Source: Alphaproteobacteria bacterium
GTDB taxonomy: Bacteria > Pseudomonadota > Alphaproteobacteria > Holosporales > Holosporaceae
Assembly: GCA_016870135.1 (NCBI GenBank)
Contig: VGCF01000001.1
Coordinates: forward strand, 1-64,000
Direction: 5' to 3'
DNA length: 64,000 nucleotides
Shown one piece after another: positions 9,561-19,211 of this stretch. A program made the translations under genes and the position numbers. The notes beneath the pieces were generated by a model, which saw nothing but the letters and a program-made list of their open reading frames with translations, made no database searches and was not told where the DNA came from. The stretch's first letter is position 1, and every line of letters starts with the position of its first letter.

Positions 9561-10523
9561 ATGTCCGGGTTAAAGGAATTAAAACGGCGTCAAAAAACAG
9601 CCATGGTGATCGAGCGCATGACGGGCGCCATGAAAATGATTTCAAGAGCACGTTACACGGCCGCACAAAACGAAATGCGGCAAAAAGGGGATTTGATACA
9701 GGTTTTACAACACATGATCAAACGCATCACCACACAATTGGAATCAGAGGATCGTACCGCGGTGTCTGTTTTTGCGGACAAGGGTTCAAAACATGCCCCG
9801 TGGCTTTTTGTGGTCATGACGTCCGACAGTGGTTTGTGTGCCGGATTTAATCAAAAAATGATAAAGGCGGCCCTGCAGTGGCTGGATCAGCATAAAAACG
9901 AATCGGTTCAGGTGTTATGTTTGGGGAAAAAAGGGGCATCTGCCTTACAAAAAAAGGGTGACATTACGTTTTTTACAGAATGGAATGACTCAGTCAATCC
10001 ATCTGATCGATCCGCATCAGCCAGCCGCGCAGCACACACTGCATCAGCAGTCGCCGTTCATGATTCGCTCTCTGGGATTTGTGACCTGTTTAAAGGTGGA
10101 AAAATCAGGGGCTGTTCCATGCTGTACGGAAAATTTTTTAATATTTTAAAGCAAGAAGCTGAAATTGTACAAATTTTACCTTCTTTGTTACTGGAATCAG
10201 GGCCAAGCATTCAAACATCTAAGGCAGACGATCATGATTCTGGGCAGGCTACCACAGGTGTAAATACGTATATGATCATCGAACCTAATGGCCAACGTGT
10301 TCTTGATGGAGTGTTGGACCTGTGGATTCGAACCATGATGAAAAACACGGCTCAAGAGCATAAACTAAGCGAACATGCCGCACGCATGAATGCCATGGAT
10401 TCGGCCAACAGCAATGCAAAAGACATGATTCGACGCTTAAAAATACAATACAATCGATTGCGCCAAGACCGGATTACCAAAGAAATCATTGAAATTATAT
10501 CGGGATCAGATCTGGGGGCCTAA
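9561..10523 (+). CDS. atpG: ATP synthase F1 subunit gamma
   Basis: The central rotor stalk. N-terminal helix signature LKELKRRQKTAMVIERMTGA and C-terminal helix DMIRRLKIQYNRLRQDRITK are clear. At 320 residues it is longer than typical gamma subunits (about 290). The extra length comes mostly from a Ser/Ala-rich insert near residues 140-165 and a hydrophilic stretch near 215-235. The gene starts 2 bp after the atpA stop. atpD and atpC normally follow; here about 280 bp of non-coding sequence and hrcA follow instead. Confidence 0.95.
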   Translation: MSGLKELKRRQKTAMVIERMTGAMKMISRARYTAAQNEMRQKGDLIQVLQHMIKRITTQLESEDRTAVSVFADKGSKHAPWLFVVMTSDSGLCAGFNQKMIKAALQWLDQHKNESVQVLCLGKKGASALQKKGDITFFTEWNDSVNPSDRSASASRAAHTASAVAVHDSLSGICDLFKGGKIRGCSMLYGKFFNILKQEAEIVQILPSLLLESGPSIQTSKADDHDSGQATTGVNTYMIIEPNGQRVLDGVLDLWIRTMMKNTAQEHKLSEHAARMNAMDSANSNAKDMIRRLKIQYNRLRQDRITKEIIEIISGSDLGA

Positions 10524-10801
10524 GAATCTTGCGGGATGCTTGCACCCGTCAAGCCCTTGGGGGATAAACGAGGGTTATCCCATCCCGTTTCCATTGCCTT
10601 GTCCCATGAAACGGCGTATTGACCCCATTATCAACTGATACAGAGGGCAGATTAACTCACGAAGACTGAGCTGTGGGGCATTGTGTGGGCCCAAATGAAC
10701 AGGGGGTTTTTGGCTGAATGGATGGGGCATGGCGCATATTCCTCCTGGAGTTAAGGGTGCGTTTCTGGTATCATTATTCCTGTATTGATGCCATTAATGA
10801 G

Positions 10802-11794
10802 ATGTTTATGATTGGTGATAGGGCGGGTCATGTTTTGTCCCACATTGTTCATATTTTTTTAGAAACACGATTGCCCGTACCGTCTCATCGCATTGCTGAA
10901 ATCATGGGGTTATCCTCTGCAACCATGCGATCGGTTATGGCTGATTTAGAAAAACAAGGCTTTTTATCCTCTGCTCACAGTTCAGCTGGGCGCATACCGA
11001 CGGAAAAAACCTGGCGTTTGTATTCCCAAAGTCTGGTCAATCAATGCAGCACGCAAACCTTGTCCGATGGCGATTGGGCGGTGCTGCGCGCACTGGAATA
11101 CAGCGACAGCACCATAGTCAGTCAAACGCTGGCCGATTTATGTCAAGGGGCAGGCATTTTCTTTGCCGCGCCACCCGATTTGGTTATTTCCTCCATAAAA
11201 TTTTTACGGCTCAGTCCCAGCAAGTCATTAAGCGCATTGGAAATGATGTGTGGAAAAACAGAGTATCGGGTTATTTCTATTCCAGTCCATATTACAGCAG
11301 AGCAATTGACCGAAGCATCGGATTTTTTGAACCAATTGGTCCATCAACGCACCATCAGCGATGCCTTGCTTCATGTCGAGAAAACCTTGGGTCAAACATC
11401 AGAATATTTGTTCCTGTTATCCATGCACTTGCTGCGTAATGGGGTGGGGGATTTAGAGGGACGTTTGGATATCAAAGGGCACGGTTATTTATTAGACGCA
11501 GTGTGTGATTCCAACAGCGCCAGCGCGTTCAAAACGCTGTTAACATGGATTGAAAAACAGCATTTAATGTTTTCTATGCTGCATCAAGTGATTTTAAAGC
11601 GCCAATTGCAAGTTTTTTTCGGACCCCATGATGGTTTTGCGAATATTTCAGGGTGTTCGGTGGTGGTTGCGCCGTATCAATGCAGTGAAAATAAGGGTGT
11701 GGTAGGTATTATTGGTCCATTACATATGGACTATCGTCGCGTTATCCCTATAATTAGTGGTATGGCTAAAATCGTAGAGAAAAGATTTAAATGA
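10802..11794 (+). CDS. hrcA: Heat-inducible transcription repressor HrcA
   Basis: The N-terminal winged-helix part (GDRAGHVLSHIVHIFLETRL, then SATMRSVMADLEKQGFL) and HrcA core SSAHSSAGRIPTEKTWRLY identify the repressor of groE/dnaK-type operons. An ATG at 10718 is in frame, but the upstream 28 residues have no HrcA similarity. Starts at 10802 or 10808 give the normal N-terminus. The 278 bp before it hold no CIRCE inverted repeat that I can see. Its last bases overlap grpE (ATGA), as in many hrcA-grpE operons. Confidence 0.92.
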   Translation: MFMIGDRAGHVLSHIVHIFLETRLPVPSHRIAEIMGLSSATMRSVMADLEKQGFLSSAHSSAGRIPTEKTWRLYSQSLVNQCSTQTLSDGDWAVLRALEYSDSTIVSQTLADLCQGAGIFFAAPPDLVISSIKFLRLSPSKSLSALEMMCGKTEYRVISIPVHITAEQLTEASDFLNQLVHQRTISDALLHVEKTLGQTSEYLFLLSMHLLRNGVGDLEGRLDIKGHGYLLDAVCDSNSASAFKTLLTWIEKQHLMFSMLHQVILKRQLQVFFGPHDGFANISGCSVVVAPYQCSENKGVVGIIGPLHMDYRRVIPIISGMAKIVEKRFK

Positions 11795-12420
11795 AACACT
11801 TCACCGCATTGCAAGAGAGCGATCCATCCCAAGAAGCAACCCAAGACGAAACGGTTGACAATGGGGACAAAACGCAAGTAAAGGATGGATCAGAGATTAA
11901 TCTGGATTCGCCTTGTACGGCCCAATGCGATCACCCAGAGCATCAAAAACACACGGAAGATTTTTGGAAAGAACAGTGTTTGCGCACCGCAGCAGAAAGC
12001 GAAAATTTGCGACGACGCTTGGAAAAAGAAAAGCAAGACGGCATCGACTATGCCTTGTTTCGTTTTTCAAAGGACATCATTGGTGTGGCGGACCAATTAT
12101 CATGGGCTGTGGCCAGTGTGGTCACCCCAGAAGGGCAACAGGATTCTCTGTATCAAGGCATCAGCATGACTCTGGCGGAATTAGAGCGCGTATTAAACAG
12201 CTTTGGCATTGTCAAAATGGACGCCTTGAATCAACCATTCAGCCCCCACCAGCATCAAGTGGTCCAGGAACAAGAACAGGCCGATGTGGCACCTGGAACC
12301 ATTATTGCGGTATTGCAAAATGGGTATATGTTAAAAGAACGCTTGTTAAGGCCAGCCATGGTCACTCTGGCCAAAGCCCCATCAGAGCCACTCTGCGGCG
12401 TAACGTCTAACCCCCTCTAA
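11791..12420 (+). CDS. grpE: Nucleotide exchange factor GrpE
   Basis: A 209-residue cochaperone that releases ADP from DnaK. It has a long acidic, disordered N-terminus (about 50 residues) and a coiled-coil region (TAAESENLRRRLEKEKQDG). The beta domain includes the family motif PFSPHQHQVVQEQE and GTIIAVLQNGYMLKERLLRPAMV. The start overlaps the hrcA stop by 4 bp. dnaK does not follow. Confidence 0.96.
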   Translation: MKHFTALQESDPSQEATQDETVDNGDKTQVKDGSEINLDSPCTAQCDHPEHQKHTEDFWKEQCLRTAAESENLRRRLEKEKQDGIDYALFRFSKDIIGVADQLSWAVASVVTPEGQQDSLYQGISMTLAELERVLNSFGIVKMDALNQPFSPHQHQVVQEQEQADVAPGTIIAVLQNGYMLKERLLRPAMVTLAKAPSEPLCGVTSNPL

Positions 12421-12493
12421 CTCATGTACCGCTGAAACAGCTCCCTGGTCAGCGGGGATCAACCAATTGGTTTTGGGGGGTTGGCTCTTGATC

Positions 12494-12512
12494 CACAGCG
12501 TTTTTTGCTGTG
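12494..12512. terminator. Possible stem-loop between convergent grpE and the M24 peptidase gene
   Basis: CACAGC and GCTGTG form a 6-bp stem around a GTTTTTT loop. There is no clear U tract after it on either strand, so termination activity is uncertain. It is the most obvious hairpin in the 139-bp convergent gap. Confidence 0.3.
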
Positions 12513-12559
12513 CGAGTGCAAAGACATTCTGTGCAACCCCCTGTTAACCCTTAACTAAT

Positions 12560-14410
12560 CTATAGGGGGAGGGTTTGCCCATACAGCCATGTTCTGGTTT
12601 CTTGGGGCAATTGGGGTGCCAACGTGTCATAAACTTGTTTGTGGTACTGGTTTAGCCACAATTTGTGCTCATAAGACAAGGCGTCAACATCAATCAAACG
12701 ACGATCAAAGGGGGCCATTGTGAATGGCTTTAAATAAAACTGCTGAGTTTCTTCTCTGGCATCCTGTTGCACCCCAGACAACAGAGCATCTTGGGTATGG
12801 ATCACCGGTTTTCTACGCTCTTTTTCCATGACACACACCACGTTTTCTAAACGAATGCCACCCAAACCCGCCTGATAGTATCCAGGTTCGACAGAGAAAA
12901 TCATATGCGCTGTGATGGCGGAGCGGTTTTCTCTGGCCGAAATGGAAGGTGGCATTTCATGAACAAGACCAAAACAGGATACACCGTGCCCTGTGGAATG
13001 GGCATAATCCCACCCTTTTTGCCATAAAAAGCTGCGCGCAACGGCATCCAATTGGCATCCCGTAGTGCCATAGGGAAAAATCATACTGGATAAATGAATA
13101 TGTCCTTGTAACACGGCTGTATATTTTTGCTGCCAGCTCTTGGATGGATGGTCAGAGCCCAACCACACGGTGCGTGTCACGTCGGTGGTGCCATAAAAAT
13201 ATTGGCCACCAGAATCAATCAAATAAAGACCATAGGCCAGAGGATCGGATTGCAAACACGATGGCGTGTAATGCATCATGGCGCTGTTGGTCCCCATGGC
13301 TGAAATGGTGGGAAAACTGTGGCCTTTATAAGAGGCGTGTTGCTGGCGAAAGGTTTTCAGCATTTCACAGGCGGACCATTCTGTTTCCAAACCAGACTCA
13401 AGACGTGGGTCATCAATGGCTGATAACCAATGGAGAAATTGTGTTAATGCCACACCATCCAAAATGTGGGCTTGGGTGATATGGCTTAATTCCCATGGGT
13501 TTTTAATACTGCGATGCTGTGCCATCTGTTCCACAGAATCAGCAATCCAATGAGGACGCACCAATCCTTTGGGTGTTTTTTTGGGATCATAGCGTATGGC
13601 TTGGTCCAACGGATGATCATGGGATAATCGGGTGGATTGGGCATGACTTAACAGGTTTAATGATTCAAAATCCACGACTTGGATGGCTGGATCCAGACCC
13701 TCTATGGATCGCGGCATCGACGTGTATAGTGTCCCTGAAAAAAGGGCCTCTTGCGGGCTTGACCGTTGACCATCTGATTCGTTGCGTTTGATCAACAAAT
13801 AAGCGTCAAAAAAGGGCGTATAGTCATGATCGCTGCTGCGTAAATTGGTTAACCAGGCCACATCGGCGGCAGAACACATCAACCAATATTTTTGATGATG
13901 ATTGGTCAGCACCGATCGACATTTTTCTTGAAAAGATACGGTGTTGGGGATGGCATAAATGGGCGATTTGGACTGGATGGGTTCTGTTTTGATTACACCA
14001 TCTAATGCCTGATGCCAATCATCGATCAGGATCCATCCATGGGCGCTTGCCGCCTGTGCATATTGGGAACTTTCATCGTGACTGTGGGTCCAAGGCGATA
14101 CAATCAGGCGTGTTCCTGCAGGACATTGGTTGGGTAATTCTTGCAACGGATGATCACACGTTATGATGGTGCACTCTGGGCATTCTTGTTGGGCTTGTAA
14201 GGTATAACGGCTGTCTACGTATAAAAAAAAGCAATCGCGTGTCATCAGCCCATAGGCACTTGATCCTGTAAAACCCGTTAAATGATATAAAATATCTTCT
14301 TTTCTTGGTGCAGGATTGAGAAAAAAAGCCGTACGACGTGGAATGCCATAGGCATCGCCACCCAGTGTGTTGAATAGGTTCTGACACTGGGCAGAAAAAC
14401 AGGAGTTCAT
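12560..14410 (-). CDS. pepP: M24B family Xaa-Pro aminopeptidase
   Basis: A 616-residue, three-domain aminopeptidase P that removes N-terminal residues next to proline. Two creatinase-like N-terminal domains precede the pita-bread catalytic domain. Metal ligands are visible: Asp pair in YLIDSGGQYFYGTTDVTRTV, His in HSTGHGVSCFGLVHE, Glu in MIFSVEPGYYQ and Glu in GGIRLENVV. Length fits the large cytosolic type. It is transcribed towards grpE. Confidence 0.93.
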   Translation of the reverse strand: MNSCFSAQCQNLFNTLGGDAYGIPRRTAFFLNPAPRKEDILYHLTGFTGSSAYGLMTRDCFFLYVDSRYTLQAQQECPECTIITCDHPLQELPNQCPAGTRLIVSPWTHSHDESSQYAQAASAHGWILIDDWHQALDGVIKTEPIQSKSPIYAIPNTVSFQEKCRSVLTNHHQKYWLMCSAADVAWLTNLRSSDHDYTPFFDAYLLIKRNESDGQRSSPQEALFSGTLYTSMPRSIEGLDPAIQVVDFESLNLLSHAQSTRLSHDHPLDQAIRYDPKKTPKGLVRPHWIADSVEQMAQHRSIKNPWELSHITQAHILDGVALTQFLHWLSAIDDPRLESGLETEWSACEMLKTFRQQHASYKGHSFPTISAMGTNSAMMHYTPSCLQSDPLAYGLYLIDSGGQYFYGTTDVTRTVWLGSDHPSKSWQQKYTAVLQGHIHLSSMIFPYGTTGCQLDAVARSFLWQKGWDYAHSTGHGVSCFGLVHEMPPSISARENRSAITAHMIFSVEPGYYQAGLGGIRLENVVCVMEKERRKPVIHTQDALLSGVQQDAREETQQFYLKPFTMAPFDRRLIDVDALSYEHKLWLNQYHKQVYDTLAPQLPQETRTWLYGQTLPL

Positions 14411-14609
14411 GGATCACAACAATACAAGGGATAAGATTAGAATAACAGATTCAATGGGCGTAATGCACGCGCTTGACCTCCGTACGATTACAAATGCCTA
14501 TTCCCATAACTATGGTGGGATAAACCCGTGCATTTACCAATAATTTTACGATTTTTTTACAATACAAGATGTACCCTGACCCTGAATCATTCGAAAAGTA
14601 TGCTTTCCA

Positions 14610-14801
14610 ATGGATTTTTCACCCAATGTTATTCAGGTTTTACAAAAAATAATTGACCAACACTTACAAAATTGTTCCAACGATAAAGAAGAGCGCACCC
14701 TCTTGATCGAATGCCTGCAAGAGCTGGGAAAACACGCCGCGTGTGCCCATCACGTCTCGCGCCCGAATCAAGTCCCCTTGCTGTATTCACGTCGAAAATA
14801 A
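14610..14801 (+). CDS. Small hypothetical protein
   Basis: A 63-residue frame with amphipathic helical character (VIQVLQKIIDQHLQN, LIECLQELGKHAA) and a basic tail. It matches no family I recognise, and no good ribosome-binding site precedes the ATG. It lies alone between divergent and convergent neighbours. The helical composition is the only argument for coding. Confidence 0.35.
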   Translation: MDFSPNVIQVLQKIIDQHLQNCSNDKEERTLLIECLQELGKHAACAHHVSRPNQVPLLYSRRK

Positions 14802-14814
14802 ACCGTTTTTGAAG

Positions 14815-15213
14815 CTAAGCTTGACCCAGTATATTTTCTATGTGGGCAAGCACTTTTGGTGATCTGGACAAAGAAACCACCATAAGATCAAAGCGAATGG
14901 TGGACCATGGTTCATCACGGATATGGTTTTGTAAAAACCATTCTCCGGCTTGCCAAAGGCGTTTTTGTTGTCGTAATGTCAGGGCATACAGACCGTCATT
15001 CAGTTTTTCACGATTTTTAACCTCTATAAACACCAATGCATTCCCACGATGCATCACCATATCCAATTCGCCATATCGGGTTTTATACCGTTTGTGCCAC
15101 AATACATACCCCATGGTCTGTAAATATTCTGTGGCCAGATGTTCTGCAGCTACACCCTTTTCATAGGCTGTGGCCCTATTGGATGTCATAGGGGGATGGT
15201 CATACCGATTCAT
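14815..15213 (-). CDS. yraN: YraN / UPF0102 family endonuclease-like protein
   Basis: The nuclease-fold core is clear: EKGVAAEHLATEYLQTMGY, then GELDMVMHRGNALVFIEVKNR with the Glu-Asp-Glu-x-Lys pattern of restriction-like nucleases. The frame opens at 15294, but residues before MNRYDHPP overlap the upstream gene and lack family similarity. ATG 15213 or 15189 is preferred. It overlaps the end of the upstream membrane protein gene by about 14 bp. The role in DNA metabolism is inferred from the fold. Confidence 0.88.
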   Translation of the reverse strand: MNRYDHPPMTSNRATAYEKGVAAEHLATEYLQTMGYVLWHKRYKTRYGELDMVMHRGNALVFIEVKNREKLNDGLYALTLRQQKRLWQAGEWFLQNHIRDEPWSTIRFDLMVVSLSRSPKVLAHIENILGQA

Positions 15214-16582
15214 ACGGACAATACCAAACGATGAACAGAGATGCACCCAACAGACATAAAAGCCAAAACTTTGACAACGCAGGTGTGCTGGCATCAGGAT
15301 CTAAAATGGCTCTGTACTTGTATGCCTTGACCATGGGTAACAGGATGATGACAAGGGATAGCCAGTGGACGATAAAGCCAAACTCTCTCCATATTTCGTC
15401 TATCGTTGGTATTTCTTTTAACAGACTCATCTCCAGAATATCCTCGTCCAAGGCAAAAGAATGAACCCACAATATAAACATGGACAACCACAACAACCAC
15501 CGATCGCGCACAAATCCCGGTTGAAACAGGGCATAAGCATGTAATACCATCATCATCATGATCCCAAGTTTGATATAAAACACCATAAACAGTTTCGGCG
15601 CGGGTAATGCGTTTGCGGATATTGTCAAAGTTGACAATATCCGAACGGCCTCAAAAAACAGCCAAATCATGCTGCGATTCATAATGGAACAGGGTTTCCA
15701 CAGGGCAATCTGTTCTGGCAAGGCCCCAGGGCATAACGCCGTCTTATCGGATGTTAAGGGCGGAGAATAAGTGTATTTGCGATTGACAAAGTACATAATA
15801 ATCCAAAGCGGCGGGAAAATGTACCCAAGCGCCATACCAGCATTTCTCCAAAATCCAGGAATGCGCCACGATTGTAAGGTGATGAAGAAAACGGATGCAG
15901 AACATAGGAGCAGTAGCACATCCAAAACGGATTTTTTAACAACAGTGTAGTCAAAAAAAATGAAAACAATGGCTGGTAACAGCAACAACAACCAACGCAT
16001 AAAATACATAAATTTTTCAAATAATGGCGCCTGATCAAAAGCAGCCGTGTTCTTTTTCGTTAAATAGGGGATTGCCATCGCCCATACAATAAGCCCAATT
16101 GAGAAGGGAATGACAAACCGGAGAAAGTCAAATACAAAAGGGCTTAAAACATTGCGCCATTGTGTATACATCTCTTGGGGAATACCCAACCGTACCCCAA
16201 CCATTATGCCCAAAACGCCGCCCAATAGGGCCAATCCCTTGGCTGTTTTTCCATCTGGCCAGGTAAATAAAAACACAATGGCCGAAAATATCATGCCGAT
16301 AGCAATCGTGTCCCGCGTGGTGTCGTATGTGGCACCTTGTGCAACTTGATCGGTCATAAACAGTACAGGATTGATCCACCATAACCCTGCGGATAGGGCC
16401 AAAAAACATGCAACAGACCACCCCAAAACACGCCGAGAATACAACACATTGGGATTACCCAACAGCGTGATGCCACTGCCAATCCAAGGTATACCCAACC
16501 ATAAAATCAGCCACGGCATGGTGCCCATATATGCGCTCATATCTAAACTCCCATTGATACATGAATAGGTCAATTTTTCCAC
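15200..16582 (-). CDS. Polytopic membrane protein of unknown function
   Basis: A 460-residue protein with roughly ten to twelve hydrophobic segments spread over the whole length (for example PWLILWLGIPWIGSG near residue 24 and LLLLLPAIVFIFFDY near 200). I do not recognise the family. The start may be one of several nearby ATGs (residues 1, 15 or 19). It is placed between murF and yraN on the same strand. Inside the gene lies an almost perfect 28-bp palindrome at 15616-15643. A transport or envelope role is possible but not shown. Confidence 0.75.
   Translation of the reverse strand: MEKLTYSCINGSLDMSAYMGTMPWLILWLGIPWIGSGITLLGNPNVLYSRRVLGWSVACFLALSAGLWWINPVLFMTDQVAQGATYDTTRDTIAIGMIFSAIVFLFTWPDGKTAKGLALLGGVLGIMVGVRLGIPQEMYTQWRNVLSPFVFDFLRFVIPFSIGLIVWAMAIPYLTKKNTAAFDQAPLFEKFMYFMRWLLLLLPAIVFIFFDYTVVKKSVLDVLLLLCSASVFFITLQSWRIPGFWRNAGMALGYIFPPLWIIMYFVNRKYTYSPPLTSDKTALCPGALPEQIALWKPCSIMNRSMIWLFFEAVRILSTLTISANALPAPKLFMVFYIKLGIMMMMVLHAYALFQPGFVRDRWLLWLSMFILWVHSFALDEDILEMSLLKEIPTIDEIWREFGFIVHWLSLVIILLPMVKAYKYRAILDPDASTPALSKFWLLCLLGASLFIVWYCPYESV
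15616..15643. repeat. 28-bp palindrome inside the membrane-protein gene
   Basis: Two perfect 13-bp arms, CGGATATTGTCAA and TTGACAATATCCG, flank a 2-bp centre (AG). In the coding strand it encodes a strand-turn that includes SANAL and part of LSTLTIS. Such a long perfect palindrome is rare in coding DNA. It could be a protein-binding site or a strong mRNA hairpin. Confidence 0.85.
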
Positions 16583-16679
16583 ATTTTTGTTGCAATTTGT
16601 TTAATCGTTCAAAAAAACCACTTGATATTTAAAAACAGATCTGTATTACATCGTCTCATTATACTGTGTAATACATCGG

Positions 16680-18110
16680 TTACACAGACTGTTCCAGGGC
16701 AGACATCCGTTGTTCCAAGGCGGGAATCAGCGCCGACAGTTTCATGCTGTTTGCCCCCTTGATTAAAATGGTATCTCCGGGCAGGAGGGTTTTCACCACA
16801 TGGGGAATGATGTCACAGGCATGCTCAGCATAACCCAAAAAATGGGGAATTTCTGTTAACAATGGGGCAAATTCCTGGCCACACAACCAAACACCGTCTG
16901 CCTTGCACGCCTGAATGAAGGGGACTAAATCCCGATGACAGGCATAACTGTGCTGGCCCAATTCTCGCATTTGACCTAACAAAACATAACGTTTTCCATC
17001 GGATGGGTGGACGAGCGGTTCTGTAGATGTCAAAAAGGTTTGCAATGCCGCTTGCATAGAGGCCGGTGCCGCATTATACGAATCATCGATCACCTTTATT
17101 CCGCCAACGATGCGCACGTTTCCCCTGCCATCACAAGCGCTGATGCTTCTCATGTCTTGCATGACTTTTTCCATATCCGCCCCCAGTGCAAAGGCACCCG
17201 CCACAATGGCCAAACTGTTATACAGAGTGTGATATCCAGGCAATGACCAATCATAAGCCCAGGGGGTTCCGTTGATGGTGATATGGATGCGCCGTTGCCC
17301 CATCAGACCATCTTCGGTGGATTGCCACTGGATGTTGGATTCAGGGTGTTCACCAAACGTGATCCATTGTGTGACGTGACGTGCCATCTGGCCATGGCGC
17401 AACAAGGCCTCATAATGGGGGCTGTCTCTGGGAATGATGCCAATCAGTGGGGCGGGGGCCGAAAAAATTTCCGATTTGGCCAACACAATATCATCCAGAG
17501 TATCAAAAAACTCTCCGTGTTGATAAGATACTTGGGTAATCAGGGCGATGTGAGGACGAATGCTGGCAACCAGTTGGGTGATTTCCCCGCTGTGATTCAT
17601 GCCGACTTCGAAAATACCAAACCGCGCCTCTTTAGGTAATCGCGCCAGAGACAACGGTACGCCAAGATGGTTGTTTAAACTGTTGCGTGATGCGCTGGTC
17701 AAGCCTTGATTGGATAAAACATGGGCCAATCCTTCTTTGACGCTGGTTTTTCCCACGCTGCCCGTCAGTGCCAAAACGGTGCCGTCAAATCGAGATCTGG
17801 CCGCAACCGCCAGTTCTGTTAAGGCACGATGCGTATCCGTCACCACCACTGTGGGGTAATTTGGATCCGTAACCAGGGACCCTAAATCATCCACGATCAC
17901 GGCACAGGCCCCCAAAGCCCAAGCGTCCTGTATAAAATCGTGTCCGTTCATTTTTGGTCCACGTAATGCGATGAATAGATCGCCTGGCTGTAAGGTGCGC
18001 GTATCAATGGATATGCCCGTGGCGTTCCAATGGGCCGGGCCTTCGCCCTTGATGATGGTTATCACATCTGATCCTGTCCATAACCCATGGGGTAAAGTAT
18101 TGAGCATCAA
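16680..18110 (-). CDS. murF: UDP-N-acetylmuramoyl-tripeptide--D-alanyl-D-alanine ligase MurF
   Basis: The last cytoplasmic amino-acid addition to the peptidoglycan precursor. A 476-residue Mur ligase with N-terminal substrate domain (ISIDTRTLQPGDLFIALRG), ATP loop ALTGSVGKTSVKEGL, FEVGMNHSGEI in the central domain, and C-terminal VIDDSYNAAPASM. The start is ATG 18110 or the next codon. It stands apart from other mur genes; murB is 40 kb away. Confidence 0.96.
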   Translation of the reverse strand: MMLNTLPHGLWTGSDVITIIKGEGPAHWNATGISIDTRTLQPGDLFIALRGPKMNGHDFIQDAWALGACAVIVDDLGSLVTDPNYPTVVVTDTHRALTELAVAARSRFDGTVLALTGSVGKTSVKEGLAHVLSNQGLTSASRNSLNNHLGVPLSLARLPKEARFGIFEVGMNHSGEITQLVASIRPHIALITQVSYQHGEFFDTLDDIVLAKSEIFSAPAPLIGIIPRDSPHYEALLRHGQMARHVTQWITFGEHPESNIQWQSTEDGLMGQRRIHITINGTPWAYDWSLPGYHTLYNSLAIVAGAFALGADMEKVMQDMRSISACDGRGNVRIVGGIKVIDDSYNAAPASMQAALQTFLTSTEPLVHPSDGKRYVLLGQMRELGQHSYACHRDLVPFIQACKADGVWLCGQEFAPLLTEIPHFLGYAEHACDIIPHVVKTLLPGDTILIKGANSMKLSALIPALEQRMSALEQSV

Positions 18111-18249
18111 GCCGTATCAATGCGGGGATTTAATGGAATCATACCAAAATTTACACCAGATAAAAAGCAGCGTTAAAATCAATTTAAAGAGAAATATCCG
18201 GTGATGATCTGTATGAAAAAGCAGGTTAAAGCGTGTCAGTGGATATCGG

Positions 18250-19047
18250 TCAATCCATCAGGGCAAGCACAGGCATTTTGTGGAATAAATCCAGGGTGTT
18301 GCGTACCGTGGCGTTAGCAATGTCCGTCACAGAACATCCACGCAATGCAGCGATGGCTTTTGCCGTTTCCATCATATAGGACGGCTCATTGTCTTTTCCC
18401 CGATACGGATGTGGTGCCAACCACGGGGCATCGGTTTCCACCAACAAGGCTGACAGGGGCAATTGCGTGGCCAGTTGATGCACATCCGGCGCATTTTTAA
18501 AGGTCACAATGCCAGAAAGACCGATTTTCCACCCCCAATCGATGGCTTCTTTGGCGCAATCCACCGAGCCTGTAAAGCAATGCAAAACCCCCTTAACCGT
18601 TTTGCCACCCGATTGCGCCCGCACATCACGCATGATGGACAAAAACGCCTGATCCGTGTTTCGCGTGTGCACCACCAACGGCAATTGTGTTTCGATGGCC
18701 ACACGGATGTGATGACGAAAACAACGTTCTTGCTGGTCCATGGGGGGGGATGATTCCTGGGCATCCAGTCCTGTTTCACCAATGGCCACAATTTTAGGAT
18801 GCTGGATGGCTGTTGTTAACCAATGGTCTATGGCATGGTCAGGCAACGTGTGAATTTCCAGAGGATGCAAACCAACCGTACCATATACACCGTCATATTG
18901 CTTGACAATGGGCAGCAAAGCCTGAAACGTCATCGGAGAAGTGGAAATGCTGATCCATTGATGAATACCGCGGGACTTGGATCGATCCAGCACGCTGTCA
19001 ATGTCTGAAAAGCGATCTAAATGGCAATGGCTGTCGATCAAATACAT
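18250..19047 (-). CDS. tatD: TatD family metal-dependent DNase
   Basis: Metal-binding and catalytic motifs appear in order: DSHCHLDRF at the start, GETGLD, HTRN, HCFTG and ETDAPWLAPHPYRGK. This is a TIM-barrel hydrolase involved in DNA repair or degradation. The frame is open from 19077, but MYLIDSHCHLD at 19047 gives the usual N-terminus. In many genomes it follows metG and tmk-holB; here its neighbours are murF and an Fe-S carrier gene. Confidence 0.94.
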   Translation of the reverse strand: MYLIDSHCHLDRFSDIDSVLDRSKSRGIHQWISISTSPMTFQALLPIVKQYDGVYGTVGLHPLEIHTLPDHAIDHWLTTAIQHPKIVAIGETGLDAQESSPPMDQQERCFRHHIRVAIETQLPLVVHTRNTDQAFLSIMRDVRAQSGGKTVKGVLHCFTGSVDCAKEAIDWGWKIGLSGIVTFKNAPDVHQLATQLPLSALLVETDAPWLAPHPYRGKDNEPSYMMETAKAIAALRGCSVTDIANATVRNTLDLFHKMPVLALMD

Positions 19048-19211
19048 GGATAGGGGAAAATGGGTGTTTGGGCACAAGAATACCCAATTTTCGCGCCGCG
19101 TGCTAGATCCCTGTTGATACCGCAGAACCGAAATATGTCGCGGGCATGCCGATCCACAGGGTCTTCGCCATTGATTGGTTATGTCTAATCAAACGGTAAG
19201 CGCATTGATCG

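Noticed and set aside
10524..10801. CIRCE operator upstream of hrcA
   Set aside because: No TTAGCACTC / GAGTGCTAA inverted repeat could be found; regulation by HrcA is not supported from this region.
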